Below, piece after piece: positions 1 to 8,501 of a stretch of 64,000 nucleotides of DNA; the first letter of the stretch is position 1, and every line of letters begins with the position of its first letter. Below the pieces are notes generated by a model. That model saw nothing but the letters and a program-made list of their open reading frames with translations, did not search any database and was not told the origin of the DNA. This DNA is from Ensifer adhaerens. GTDB lineage: Bacteria > Pseudomonadota > Alphaproteobacteria > Rhizobiales > Rhizobiaceae. The translations under genes were made by a program, and so were the position numbers. The stretch is from NCBI RefSeq assembly GCF_002007205.1, contig NZ_LAZS01000004.1:186001-250000 (forward strand). Direction: 5' to 3'.

Positions 1-138
1 GGCGAGGATGCGCAGCGGCGGGAAGACTTCGGCCGCGGGCCTCGGCGGCGTCATGCGCAACAGCCACCAGATGACCGGCAGGGCGACCAGGGCGGCCAGA
101 ATGGCCGGATTGGTGAAGAGGAAGGCCAGGCCGCTCAT
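1..138 (-). CDS. BatA-like / DUF4159-type membrane protein, N-terminal part only
   Basis: Only the first 46 codons are in the window; the gene runs off the left edge. The start reads MSGLAFLFTNPAILAALVAL and continues into a tryptophan-rich hydrophobic segment (PVIWWLLRMTPP), the usual opening of the BatA/DUF4159 membrane proteins that follow MoxR and DUF58 genes in alphaproteobacteria. The ATG overlaps the TGA of the DUF58 gene by four bases (ATGA), so the two are probably translationally coupled. What is seen is the first membrane segment and the overlap; the family name rests mainly on gene order. Confidence 0.75.
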   Translation of the reverse strand, partial: MSGLAFLFTNPAILAALVALPVIWWLLRMTPPRPAAEVFPPLRILA

Positions 139-1055
139 AGCTGGCCCCCGTGGGTTGCCCGTCCCGGCATGCCCGAGAGATAGGTATGCACGGCGACGAG
201 CGCCTCGGAGGCGGGCCGGTCGGTCCTGTGCGGGGTGAAGGTCCAGCCGAGATGGCGGAGTGTCACGCCGAGCGTGTCGCGGCGGCCGACATAGGCGCGC
301 TGATAGTCTTCACGCAACACTTCGGCGCGGCCGGCGGTCAGCTTCTCGCCGGTCTCCGGGTCTGTGAACTCGGTCCGGCCGGAATAGGGAAACACCTCCT
401 CGGCCGGGTCGGCGATCTCGACCACATGGCCGCGCAGGCCGCGTCTGGCCAGCGGGCCGAGACGCTCCATGATCTTGTCCGCCGGATCGAGAAAGTCGCC
501 GATCAGCACGAGGTCGCTGGCGCTGCGGATCATCCCGGTCTCGGGAAGGCCCTCGGCGAGCGGGCTCAGCATGATCGCGGTCGCCAGCCGTTCGGCGGCA
601 TTGCGGGCCGAGATCGGTTCCATGATACCGGGGCAGCCGATCCGCTCGCCGGAGCGCGCGAGAATTTCGGCAAGCGCCAGCATCAGCACCAGCGCGCGGC
701 TTTCCTTGGAGACCGTGCCGAGCTTCGATTTGTACATCATCGACGGCGAAAGATCGGCCCACAGCCAGATGGTGTGGGCGGCCTCCCATTCGCGGTCGCG
801 GACATAGGTATGGTCGTCGCGGGCCGAGCGGCGCCAGTCGATGCGCGACATGCTCTCGCCGTCCGAATAGGGCCGGAACTGCCAGAAGTTCTCGCCGATG
901 CCGCGCTTGCGCCGGCCATGCCAGCCGGAGATCACCGTGTTGGCGATCCGCCGCGCTTCGACCAGGCAATCGGGAACGAGCATGGCGCGCTGCTGCGCTC
1001 GTGAAAGCACTTCACTGGCGGGAGTACGCGAGACTATGTGCCCGACCGTGGCCAT
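135..1055 (-). CDS. DUF58 domain protein of the MoxR locus
   Basis: A 306-residue protein with the DUF58 core: GRRKRGIGENFWQFRPY then DGESMSRIDWRRSAR at about residues 48-80, followed by a von Willebrand-like beta strand IWLWADLSPSM whose D-x-S-x-S matches a metal-ion-dependent adhesion motif. DUF58 proteins work with MoxR AAA+ ATPases and vWA membrane proteins in assembly or stress functions of the envelope; the exact substrate is unknown. It sits three bases downstream of the moxR stop and overlaps the next gene by four bases, so this is one operon. Length and start are typical for the family. Confidence 0.9.
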   Translation of the reverse strand: MATVGHIVSRTPASEVLSRAQQRAMLVPDCLVEARRIANTVISGWHGRRKRGIGENFWQFRPYSDGESMSRIDWRRSARDDHTYVRDREWEAAHTIWLWADLSPSMMYKSKLGTVSKESRALVLMLALAEILARSGERIGCPGIMEPISARNAAERLATAIMLSPLAEGLPETGMIRSASDLVLIGDFLDPADKIMERLGPLARRGLRGHVVEIADPAEEVFPYSGRTEFTDPETGEKLTAGRAEVLREDYQRAYVGRRDTLGVTLRHLGWTFTPHRTDRPASEALVAVHTYLSGMPGRATHGGQL

Positions 1056-1058
1056 GCG

Positions 1059-2078
1059 TCAGCCTCTGGCCTGCTTCACCAGATCGGCGACGACGTCACG
1101 CACGGTCATGCCTTCGGCACGGGCGGCGAAGGTCAAAGCCATGCGGTGCTGAAGCACGGGTTCGGCAAGCGCCAGGATGTCGTCGATCGACGGCGCCAGG
1201 CGGCCGTCGTAGAGCGCGCGGGCGCGGGCGCAGAGCATCAGCGCCTGGCCGGCGCGGGGACCCGGGCCCCAGGCGACGTTCTTGTCGGTCGCGGCATTGC
1301 CATTGCCCGGACGGGCGGAGCGTACCAGCGACAGGATCGCGTCGACCACCTTTTCGCCGACCGGCATCTGCCGGATGAGGGCCTGGATCTGCTGCAGCCG
1401 CGCGGCATCGATCACCGGATGGGCGGTCGCTTCGCCGACGCCTGTCGTTTCGAGCAGGATCTGCCGTTCGGCGGCAATGTCCGGATAGCCGACGTCGACC
1501 TGCATCAGGAAGCGGTCGAGCTGCGCCTCGGGCAGGGGATAGGTGCCTTCCTGCTCCAGCGGGTTCTGGGTCGCAAGCACATGGAAGGGTGCCGGCAGGT
1601 CCTTGCGCGCGCCGGCAACCGTGATGTGGTACTCCTGCATCGCCTGCAGAAGGGCCGACTGCGTGCGCGGCGATGCGCGGTTGATTTCGTCGGCCATCAG
1701 CAATTGCGTGAAGATCGGGCCGGGAATGAAGCGGAACGAGCGATGGCCGGCCGCGTCCTGGTCCATGACTTCAGAGCCGAGGATGTCCGACGGCATCAGG
1801 TCGGGTGTGAACTGCACGCGGCTGGAATCAAGCCCAAGCACGGTGCCGAGCGTGGCGACGAGCTTCGTCTTGGCAAGGCCGGGAACGCCGACGAGAAGTG
1901 CATGGCCTCCGGAGAGGACCGCAAGCAGGGTCTGCTCGACCACGCTTTCCTGGCCGAAGATGACCTTGCCGACTTCCGCACGCACCCGGGCGATTTCGCC
2001 CAGCGCACTTTCGGCCGCAGCGACAATCGCCTTCTCGTCGATCGCGTCAGCCGCGCCCTTCATCACACTCATGGTCAT
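1059..2078 (-). CDS. MoxR-family AAA+ ATPase
   Basis: A 339-residue AAA+ ATPase. Walker A is GHALLVGVPGLAKTKL (about residues 55-70), Walker B is LLMADEINRA and sensor 1 lies near LATQNPLEQEGTYPLPEAQL, all characteristic of the MoxR (AAA_3) family. These ATPases act as chaperones that remodel or activate partner complexes, usually with the vWA/DUF58 proteins encoded beside them, as here. The chosen ATG has GGGGAG just upstream; a second ATG two codons later is possible. It is the first gene of the minus-strand operon. Confidence 0.93.
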   Translation of the reverse strand: MTMSVMKGAADAIDEKAIVAAAESALGEIARVRAEVGKVIFGQESVVEQTLLAVLSGGHALLVGVPGLAKTKLVATLGTVLGLDSSRVQFTPDLMPSDILGSEVMDQDAAGHRSFRFIPGPIFTQLLMADEINRASPRTQSALLQAMQEYHITVAGARKDLPAPFHVLATQNPLEQEGTYPLPEAQLDRFLMQVDVGYPDIAAERQILLETTGVGEATAHPVIDAARLQQIQALIRQMPVGEKVVDAILSLVRSARPGNGNAATDKNVAWGPGPRAGQALMLCARARALYDGRLAPSIDDILALAEPVLQHRMALTFAARAEGMTVRDVVADLVKQARG

Positions 2079-2113
2079 ACTCCCCGGTCGCCCGTTGTTA
2101 AACCGAATCGCCC

Positions 2114-2216
2114 CTACAGCGCCGCGCGTCCTTATAGGGCGCGCCAGGCTCGCTGTAACATTTTGGCCCGCCGCATGATGTTTGTCCTCAGATCGATCCC
2201 GATTTAAGGAATCATG
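2114..2216 (-). repeat. RIME-like two-hairpin repeat, copy 1
   Basis: Read on the minus strand it begins CATGATTCCTTAAATCG, has a first imperfect palindrome, and ends with a second palindrome running from TTACAGCG through GACGCGCGGCGCTGTAG. The same layout and many of the same bases occur at 31891-31991 and 38022-38122 on the plus strand. It resembles the roughly 100-bp rhizobial intergenic mosaic (RIME) elements. It lies in the divergent region between moxR and the DUF1285 gene. Confidence 0.75.
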
Positions 2217-2348
2217 CGGTGGCTGGGATTTCAGTCGCCAAAATCCAATTTAGACCCTGCCGGACGGCTGACAAGTCGGCGCCGACGCACTATCTCGTGA
2301 GATATCAAAGGTCTCGATCTGAAAATCGGGACCAAACGGGACGGAACA

Positions 2349-2972
2349 ATGGCAGAAGCCGAAATTCAGCAAACCGGCGACGCGGCGGGACTGGCGGCCC
2401 TGATTGCGCGCGCCGCCGGGCAGACCGGCGAAAAAGCGCGCGGCCTGCCACCGGTAGACCGCTGGAATCCGCCGTTCTGCGGCGATATCGACATGGAGAT
2501 CCGCGCCGACGGCACCTGGTTCTACCTGGGTACGCCGATCGGCCGGCAGCCGCTGGTCCGGCTGTTTTCCACCGTCCTGCGCAAAGACGAGGACGGGCGC
2601 ACCTATCTCGTCACGCCTGTGGAAAAGGTCGGCATCCGCATCGTCGATGCGCCCTTCGTCGCCGTCGAGATGAGCGTGACCCAGGGAGACACGGGGCAGA
2701 TCCTGACCTTCCGCACCAATGTCGGCGACGTGGTCGAAGCCGGGCCGGAGCATCCGCTGCGTTTCGTCATTCATGGCGAGAACCGCGAGCTGAAGCCTTA
2801 TTTGCATGTGCGCGGACGGCTGGAAGCCCTGGTGTCGCGGCCTGTGATGTACGATATCGTCGAACTCGGCGAGACGGTGGCGATCGACGGCACCGAGATG
2901 TTCTGCGTGCGCTCGGGCGGCGCCATCTTCCCGATCATGCCGGCGGCCGAGCTGGAAGCGCTCTCCCGATGA
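2349..2972 (+). CDS. DUF1285 domain protein
   Basis: A 207-residue soluble protein. After a short N-terminal tail it has the DUF1285 signature PPVDRWNPPFCGDIDMEIRA, then GTWFYLGTPIGRQPLVRLFS and YLVTPVEKVGIRIVDAPFVA. The function of the family is not known. It is the first gene of a three-gene plus-strand operon; its TGA overlaps the ATG of the NUDIX gene (ATGA). Upstream are GGGACGGAACA and a RIME-like repeat. No membrane segments or signal peptide are seen. Confidence 0.88.
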   Translation: MAEAEIQQTGDAAGLAALIARAAGQTGEKARGLPPVDRWNPPFCGDIDMEIRADGTWFYLGTPIGRQPLVRLFSTVLRKDEDGRTYLVTPVEKVGIRIVDAPFVAVEMSVTQGDTGQILTFRTNVGDVVEAGPEHPLRFVIHGENRELKPYLHVRGRLEALVSRPVMYDIVELGETVAIDGTEMFCVRSGGAIFPIMPAAELEALSR

Positions 2973-3601
2973 ATGCGCATCCCTTTTCCGCCGACGAGTT
3001 TCGCCGCCGGGCGCTGACCCAGATGGGCGGCCCGATCGAGACCTCTTGGCGAGAGCACGGCGACTTCCTGCTCAATCCGGGCATCGTGCCCTATCTGGAG
3101 ACGCTGAAGCTCAAGGATGCCGCAGTCTTGGTCCCGGTCGTCGACGACGGCGACGATGCGACGGTGATCCTGACGCAACGCACGACCAGTCTGCGCAAGC
3201 ATTCCGGCCAGGTCGCCTTTCCGGGCGGTGCCGTGGACCCCGAAGACCGCTCGGTCGAGGTGGCGGCGCTGCGCGAGGCGCAGGAGGAGATCGGCCTTGA
3301 TCCGCGCTTCGTCGAAACCATCGGTCGGCTGCCGCACTACATGGCCATGTCCGGTTTCCGCATCACTCCGGTGCTTGCGGTGGTCAAACCCGGTTTCGAA
3401 CTCGTGCCCAATCCGGAAGAGGTCGAAAGCGTCTTCGAGGTGCCGCTGTCCTTCCTGATGGATCCCGGCAATCACGACCGCGGCAGCGGCCATTGGCAGG
3501 GCGAGGAACGGCATTTCTACCGGATGCCCTATGGCGGCCGCAACATCTGGGGTATCACCGCCGGGATTCTGCGCATGCTTTATGAAAGGCTCTATGCATG
3601 A
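2969..3601 (+). CDS. NUDIX hydrolase, CoA pyrophosphatase type
   Basis: A 210-residue protein. The NUDIX box reads GAVDPEDRSVEVAALREAQE followed by EIGL, and directly before it is VILTQRTTSLRKHSGQVAFP, the extra motif that marks the CoA/acyl-CoA pyrophosphatase (NudL/PCD1) branch. The predicted reaction is hydrolysis of CoA to 3',5'-ADP and phosphopantetheine. Start choice: the ATG overlaps the DUF1285 stop by four bases, and the stop overlaps the next ATG in the same way, so translation of the three genes is coupled. The frame is open further upstream but has no support there. Confidence 0.92.
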   Translation: MNAHPFSADEFRRRALTQMGGPIETSWREHGDFLLNPGIVPYLETLKLKDAAVLVPVVDDGDDATVILTQRTTSLRKHSGQVAFPGGAVDPEDRSVEVAALREAQEEIGLDPRFVETIGRLPHYMAMSGFRITPVLAVVKPGFELVPNPEEVESVFEVPLSFLMDPGNHDRGSGHWQGEERHFYRMPYGGRNIWGITAGILRMLYERLYA

Positions 3602-4857
3602 CTTCGGTTGCTGGCGAAGGCTGGTTTTCGACGCCCTCCCTGCGTCGCGTCTTTGATGTGCTCAATGTCGAAGGCGGCGAGGTCCGGGTCGTCGGTGGAG
3701 CGGTACGCAACAGCCTGATGGGCTTGCCGGCCGGCGATATCGACATGGCGACGACCTGGCGCCCCGACCAAGTCGCCGAGCGGGCGAAGGCGGCGGGCAT
3801 CAAGGTGGTGCCGACCGGCATCGACCACGGCACGGTGACGCTCGTCATCGACGGTACGCCCTATGAGGTGACGACGCTGCGCCGCGACGTTGCGACGGAC
3901 GGGCGCCGCGCCGAAGTCGCCTTCGGTAGCGACTGGAAGGCCGACGCCGAGCGGCGGGACTTCACCATCAACGCGCTCTATGCCAACGATCGCGGCGAGG
4001 TCTTCGACGATGTCGGCGGTCTCGCCGACATCGAGACCCGCACGCTGCGCTTCATTGGCGATGCCTCCGAACGGGTCGCCGAGGACTATCTGCGCATCCT
4101 GCGCTTCTTCCGCTTTTTCGCCCATTACGGCCGCGGCCGGCCGGATGCAGACGGCTTGCGCGCCTGCGCCCGTGCGCGCTCCAAGCTATCGACGCTCTCG
4201 GCCGAGCGGGTCTGGGCGGAAACGAAGAAGCTGCTTTCGGCCGAGGATCCCGGCCGCGCGCTTCTCTGGATGCGGCAGGCTGGCGTGCTCACCGAAATCC
4301 TGCCGGAAACGGAAAAATGGGGTATCGACGCGATACCGGATGTCGTTGCCGCCGAACGGGCTTTCGGATGGAAAGCAGATCCGCTTCTGCGGCTCTGCGC
4401 GATCGTGCCGCCGGACGAGGAGCGGCTTGAAGCGATGGCGGAGCGTCTGCGCCTGTCGAAGGCGGAAGCCGCCTATTTCAGCCGCTGGGCCAAGGCGCCG
4501 GCGGTGCCAGCGACCACCGTCGACACCGCTTTCGACCGTCTGCTCTATCGTCATGGCGTGGAAGGGATTGTCGTAGGACTGCGGCTGGCGCTCGCAACGG
4601 CGCGGCGAAAATCGGAAGGCGATCCGACGCTTTTGCCCGAGACCGCCTCGCTGCGCCGCCTGCTGGCGCGTGCCGAGGCCTTCAAGCGGCCAAGCTTTCC
4701 TTTGAACGGCGGCGATGTGTTGAAGGCCGGCGTACCGGCCGGCCCGCGGGTGGGCGAGATCCTCGGCGAACTCGAAAATCTCTGGATCGAGCGCAACTTC
4801 AATCTCGACCGGGCAAACCTTATCGCCCGGCTCGAAGCCATAGTGCAGCCGTCCTGA
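3598..4857 (+). CDS. CCA tRNA nucleotidyltransferase / poly(A) polymerase family protein
   Basis: A 419-residue class II nucleotidyltransferase. The catalytic head is near the N-terminus: VRVVGGAVRNSLMGLPAGDI then DMATTW supplies the G-G-x-x-R and D-x-D residues, and RRDFTINALYAN is the second conserved motif of the family. The rest is the helical RNA-binding region. The expected role is adding or repairing the 3' CCA of tRNAs. It is the last gene of the DUF1285-NUDIX operon, overlapping the preceding stop codon; this trio is a common arrangement in Rhizobiaceae. Confidence 0.92.
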   Translation: MTSVAGEGWFSTPSLRRVFDVLNVEGGEVRVVGGAVRNSLMGLPAGDIDMATTWRPDQVAERAKAAGIKVVPTGIDHGTVTLVIDGTPYEVTTLRRDVATDGRRAEVAFGSDWKADAERRDFTINALYANDRGEVFDDVGGLADIETRTLRFIGDASERVAEDYLRILRFFRFFAHYGRGRPDADGLRACARARSKLSTLSAERVWAETKKLLSAEDPGRALLWMRQAGVLTEILPETEKWGIDAIPDVVAAERAFGWKADPLLRLCAIVPPDEERLEAMAERLRLSKAEAAYFSRWAKAPAVPATTVDTAFDRLLYRHGVEGIVVGLRLALATARRKSEGDPTLLPETASLRRLLARAEAFKRPSFPLNGGDVLKAGVPAGPRVGEILGELENLWIERNFNLDRANLIARLEAIVQPS

Positions 4858-4909
4858 CTGGACGGCTCAGGCCGCTTTGGCCGGACGGCTTACGCCGCCT
4901 TGAGGACGG

Positions 4910-5095
4910 CTAAGCCGCCTTGGATTCGTCGGTGATCCGGGCCTTGATGTTGTCGATCATGTTTTCGCGGATGACGGTTTCGCCGTGCGTTTCACGCATG
5001 TGCTCGACGGCGCGGCGCACGATTTCGGCATCGTTGTCGGCGCGGGTGTGCCACTCGCAACCCGGGACGAGTGAACCGCATTCAAACAGGCGCAT
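4910..5095 (-). CDS. DUF1059 domain small protein
   Basis: A 61-residue protein, MRLFECGSLVPGCEWHTRA at the start and MRETHGETVIRENM in the second half. The spacing C-x(6)-C-x-W and the later H-x-x-x-HG region match DUF1059 proteins, whose function is unknown. The chosen ATG has GGAAGG about ten bases upstream; the open frame extends further but without a ribosome site. It is transcribed away from apt and converges with the CCA-enzyme gene. Confidence 0.85.
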   Translation of the reverse strand: MRLFECGSLVPGCEWHTRADNDAEIVRRAVEHMRETHGETVIRENMIDNIKARITDESKAA

Positions 5096-5289
5096 GGCTG
5101 CTTCCTTCCCTGTGTAAGTTTGATGCGAGAGCGCGGCGCGCCGGTCGGGCGACCGCACGATCAGAGTAGCATCAACCCCCCGGGCGGCCAATTGTTCCCG
5201 CCGAACGCGCGACAAGAAACCGTTATAGACAAGCGCGCCGATGGTGTTATGGGTTTGCGGAAACAAGAGACGCAAAGGCCCTTTTGCCC

Positions 5290-5835
5290 ATGACCTCCAC
5301 CGTTCAATCGGAACTGATCTCCGCCATCCGGAACATTCCTGATTATCCGAAGCCGGGCGTGATGTTTCGCGATATCACCACGCTGCTCGGCAACCCGCGC
5401 GCATTCCGCCGTGCGATCGACGAGCTGGTGCATCCCTATGCCGGCACCAAGATCGACAAGATCGCCGGCATCGAGGCGCGCGGCTTCATTCTCGGTGGCG
5501 CGATCGCGCACCAGCTTTCCTCGGGCTTCGTGCCGATCCGCAAGAAGGGCAAGCTGCCGCACGACACCGTGCGCATCGCCTACAGCCTGGAATATGGCGT
5601 CGACGAAATGGAAATGCACAAGGATGCGATCCGGCCGGGTGAAAAGGTGATCCTGGTCGACGACCTGATCGCAACCGGCGGCACGGCGGAAGCGGCCACC
5701 AAGCTTCTGAAGCAGATGGGCGCCGAGATCGTTGCCGCCTGTTTCGTTATCGATCTTCCCGAACTCGGCGGGCGCAAGAAGCTCGAAGCGCTCGGCGTCA
5801 ATGTCCGCACGCTGATCGAGTTCGAAGGCCACTGA
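5290..5835 (+). CDS. apt: Adenine phosphoribosyltransferase
   Basis: A 181-residue enzyme making AMP and pyrophosphate from adenine and PRPP (purine salvage). The PRPP-binding loop is [17 protein letters not shown] near residue 125, and [19 protein letters not shown] near the N-terminus is the adenine-specific signature. The start is uncertain by two codons: the ATG is used here, with AAAGG 11 bases upstream; a TTG six bases earlier is closer to that site. It is apparently a single-gene unit, divergent from the DUF1059 gene. Confidence 0.96.
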   Translation: MTSTVQSELISAIRNIPDYPKPGVMFRDITTLLGNPRAFRRAIDELVHPYAGTKIDKIAGIEARGFILGGAIAHQLSSGFVPIRKKGKLPHDTVRIAYSLEYGVDEMEMHKDAIRPGEKVILVDDLIATGGTAEAATKLLKQMGAEIVAACFVIDLPELGGRKKLEALGVNVRTLIEFEGH

Positions 5836-5881
5836 TCGGCCCCGGCGGGATGGGTGCGGGCGGCCGCGCCCTTCCTTCGGC

Positions 5882-6094
5882 CTACATGCGGTTGATCGTC
5901 CGCAGCATCAATTGCACCTCGCGCTGCGCTGCCGGCGACAGTGTCTCCACTTCGGTAAGCCAGAATTTTTCGGCTTCCGGAGGCTCTTCCTCCCAGCTTC
6001 TGACCGATGTTTCGTTATCGTCGATGACGACGCGGCGGTGACCGCCAAGACGCAGATATTCGTCCGCCAGTTCGCGGGCGTGGGTTCTTTCCAT
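5882..6094 (-). CDS. Small hypothetical protein
   Basis: A 70-residue, acidic and soluble protein with no recognised domain: MERTHARELADEYLRLGGHR, then a segment rich in E and W (SWEEEPPEAEKFWLTEVE). GGAGGAG lies six bases before the ATG, which supports real translation. It is the last gene of a minus-strand series, 137 bases after the MaoC pair, and converges with apt. No function is assigned. Confidence 0.6.
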   Translation of the reverse strand: MERTHARELADEYLRLGGHRRVVIDDNETSVRSWEEEPPEAEKFWLTEVETLSPAAQREVQLMLRTINRM

Positions 6095-6231
6095 AGCCGC
6101 TCCTCCGCTACCAATGGTCGCTTGCCTGGAAGCCGCTTCGGCGCGGCCGAGGTGCGCAACCTATCGCCCCATAGTCTACACCCGGCGGAAGGCGATTTTA
6201 AGAAATGATGGGTCTTGGACGGTTCGTCCGG

Positions 6232-6702
6232 TCAGACGAACTCGATGACCTTGCTTTCGAAGCGGATCACCTGTTCGCCATGCTGGTTCTCGCCTTCGCA
6301 CAGGATCGTGTTGATCCGCCAGCCGGGCTTGGAGGCAAGGGTGCGGCTTTCAAGAAACGTGACGAAGTAGGTGACCGTGTCGTCGGCATAGACCGGCTTC
6401 AGCCATTTGAGGTCGCGAAAGCCGGGCGAGGGGCCGAGGTTCGGTGCCTTCAGGCCTTCGGCGGCAAGCCGCCGTTGCTCGTTCTTCCAGAACTTGACGA
6501 AGCACTGCATCCACCCGGCGCAGGTGTGCCAGCCCGAGGCGCAGAGGCCGCCAAAGAGAGAATGCCGCGCTTTTTCTGCGTCGAGGTGAAAGGGTTGCGG
6601 GTCGAAATCGGTGGCGAAGCGGATGATGTCGTCGGCCGTAAACGTCAGACTGCCGATCAGGGTCCGGCTCTTTGCTGCGTAGAATTCTTCCATGGTCATC
6701 AT
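6232..6702 (-). CDS. MaoC-family dehydratase (second of a tandem pair)
   Basis: A 156-residue hot-dog-fold protein. ATDFDPQPFHLDAEKARHSL then FGGLCASGWHTCAG contains the catalytic D-x-x-x-x-H and the conserved glycine/serine pocket of R-specific enoyl-CoA hydratases. The predicted role is hydration or dehydration of an acyl-CoA thioester; the substrate is not evident. The start ATG overlaps by one base the TGA of the other MaoC gene (TGATG), so the pair is translated together. The two proteins are similar but clearly diverged and may form a heterodimer. Confidence 0.88.
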   Translation of the reverse strand: MMTMEEFYAAKSRTLIGSLTFTADDIIRFATDFDPQPFHLDAEKARHSLFGGLCASGWHTCAGWMQCFVKFWKNEQRRLAAEGLKAPNLGPSPGFRDLKWLKPVYADDTVTYFVTFLESRTLASKPGWRINTILCEGENQHGEQVIRFESKVIEFV

Positions 6703-7154
6703 CAGGCTTTGCCCTTGTCGCGGCAACGAAAGAGAACCGAGCATTCGGAAACTGCCACGGGTTCGCCAGCCTGGTTATTGATTTCGTTGCGGAATTTCAC
6801 GATGCCCAGATCGGGTTTCGATATCGAGCGGCGCGCTTCGACGACGAGGCTGAAACCGGAGAGCACATCGCCAGCGATGACGGGCCTTCGCCAGTCCATG
6901 AAATCGATTCCGGGCGAGCCCTGAGACGTGGAATTGCCCATAAAGGCGTCGAGCATCATGCGCATGCCGATGGCGCTGGTGTGCCAGCCGGAGGCCGCAA
7001 GACCGCCAAGAATGCTGTGTTTTCCTGCTTCCTCGTCGAGATGCATCGGCTGCTGGTCGAATTCGCTCGCAAAGGCGATCATGCCAGCCGGCTTCATCTC
7101 GACAGGCGTATAATCGAAGCGCCGTCCTGGCGAAAAATCCTCGAAATACAGCAT
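6702..7154 (-). CDS. MaoC-family dehydratase (first of a tandem pair)
   Basis: A 150-residue hot-dog-fold protein starting MLYFEDFSPGRRFDY. The hydratase motif ASEFDQQPMHLDEEAGKHS followed by ILGGLAASGWHT carries the Asp and His catalytic pair. Later residues (SPGIDFMDWRRPVIAGD) match the usual MaoC core strand. The frame is open 77 codons further upstream, but the family start is the ATG used here. It is the promoter-proximal gene of the pair and divergent from the membrane protein gene at 7336. Confidence 0.88.
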   Translation of the reverse strand: MLYFEDFSPGRRFDYTPVEMKPAGMIAFASEFDQQPMHLDEEAGKHSILGGLAASGWHTSAIGMRMMLDAFMGNSTSQGSPGIDFMDWRRPVIAGDVLSGFSLVVEARRSISKPDLGIVKFRNEINNQAGEPVAVSECSVLFRCRDKGKA

Positions 7155-7335
7155 GCTTGTCCTGTCCCGTCTGATTTGCTGTCGACTACCTACTGCAAAA
7201 TGTTGCGGAGCGGAATCGATTTGAGCGGTCTTGCCAAGGAGCGGGAGACTTCGTTTTTCCAGGTTGCGCATGCCGGGCGTTCGTGCAACCTCCTGCATGC
7301 TGCGGCATGCCGCCAAAGCTGATCGAGGACCATTC

Positions 7336-8442
7336 GTGACCGAACTGAACAGAGCGCTCGCAGGCGCTGCCGAAAAAGGGATCATCTCCGCGCATCAGCT
7401 GCGGGATCTCGAAGTCTATCTTGCCGATCGTGGCTTCCGCTTCGCCCCCGCGGCGCCGGATGCCGCCGCGGACAGGGCCGACGCAGCACTCGACGCCCTG
7501 GCGGCCGAAGACAGCGAGCAACCGCGCTTTGTCAGAGGCTTTCACGATATCCTGATCACCATCGGCATCGTGGTCGCGCTCATCGGTCTCTGGGGCCTGA
7601 CCGGTCCGCTCGCAACTCTGCCGGCCATTCTCGTGCTTGCGGAAATTCTCGTGCGGCGTCAGCGTCTGGCGCTGCCATCGGTGGCGCTGACGCTCGCGCT
7701 CGTCCATTGGGTCGCAATGACGTCGATGTGGCTCGTGGACGATCATGCGGAGACCTTGCGTCCCCTCGGCTTCATGCTCGGCTATGTTTCCGCTTTTCCA
7801 ATCCCGCTCGGACTGTTCTACCTGCGTTATCGCGTCCCGCTGGCGCTTGCCGGTTTTATTGTGTCGATCGCGCTGGTCGGCGTCGTTGCGGTGTTGTTGG
7901 GCCTCGACAAGGGCCTGGGCATCGACCTTGCCAGCGGCGATCGTTTCATGGTCCTTCCGCTCACCATGCTCGTCGGGGCACTGGCCGTTTTTTCGATCGC
8001 TATGCGCTACGACGTTTCGGACCCGCAGCGGCTCACCACACGTTCGGACATTGCCTTCTGGCTGCACCTCGCAGCCGCGCCAGCTCTGCTCTATTCGCTG
8101 ATGGGGCTGGTGTTCCTGGCCAATGGCGGTGCAACATGGTGGGACGGACAGGCAAGCTTCAATCAGGCCGCTTCCGCCATTGTGATCGTCGCCCTGTTCA
8201 TGCTGGTCGGGCTCGTCATCGACCGCCGCGCCTTCGTCACATCGGGGCTGTTGTCGCTGGGCGGCGCGATCTGGACCGTGCTGAGCAAGACCAATGCATC
8301 GCTCGACAGCTACGTCTTCATCGCCCTGGCGGTTGTTGGGGTGACCGTCTTGTTCATCGGCATCTTCTGGCAGCGGCTGCGCCGCATGGTCATCGACCTC
8401 TTGCCGGAAACGATAACGGCGCGGTTGCATGCCGCGCCGTAG
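7336..8442 (+). CDS. Multi-pass inner-membrane protein, DUF2157-like N-terminus
   Basis: A 368-residue protein with a soluble N-terminal helical part (AAEKGIISAHQLRDLEVYLA) that resembles DUF2157, then about ten hydrophobic segments from residue 70 to 350. The function is unknown. The start is GTG with GAGGA seven bases upstream; in-frame ATGs further upstream have no such site. It is a single gene between the divergent MaoC pair and the convergent ychF. Confidence 0.75.
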   Translation: MTELNRALAGAAEKGIISAHQLRDLEVYLADRGFRFAPAAPDAAADRADAALDALAAEDSEQPRFVRGFHDILITIGIVVALIGLWGLTGPLATLPAILVLAEILVRRQRLALPSVALTLALVHWVAMTSMWLVDDHAETLRPLGFMLGYVSAFPIPLGLFYLRYRVPLALAGFIVSIALVGVVAVLLGLDKGLGIDLASGDRFMVLPLTMLVGALAVFSIAMRYDVSDPQRLTTRSDIAFWLHLAAAPALLYSLMGLVFLANGGATWWDGQASFNQAASAIVIVALFMLVGLVIDRRAFVTSGLLSLGGAIWTVLSKTNASLDSYVFIALAVVGVTVLFIGIFWQRLRRMVIDLLPETITARLHAAP

Positions 8443-8501
8443 TATCAAGTTCTGATGCGCTTTGATCCCGCGCCTTGCGTGCGGGATCAGGCCGAAAGGC
8501 C

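Noticed and set aside
2219-2968. Longer NUDIX protein starting 250 codons upstream
   Set aside because: That part overlaps the DUF1285 gene in another frame and lacks a ribosome site; the ATGA overlap supports the internal start.
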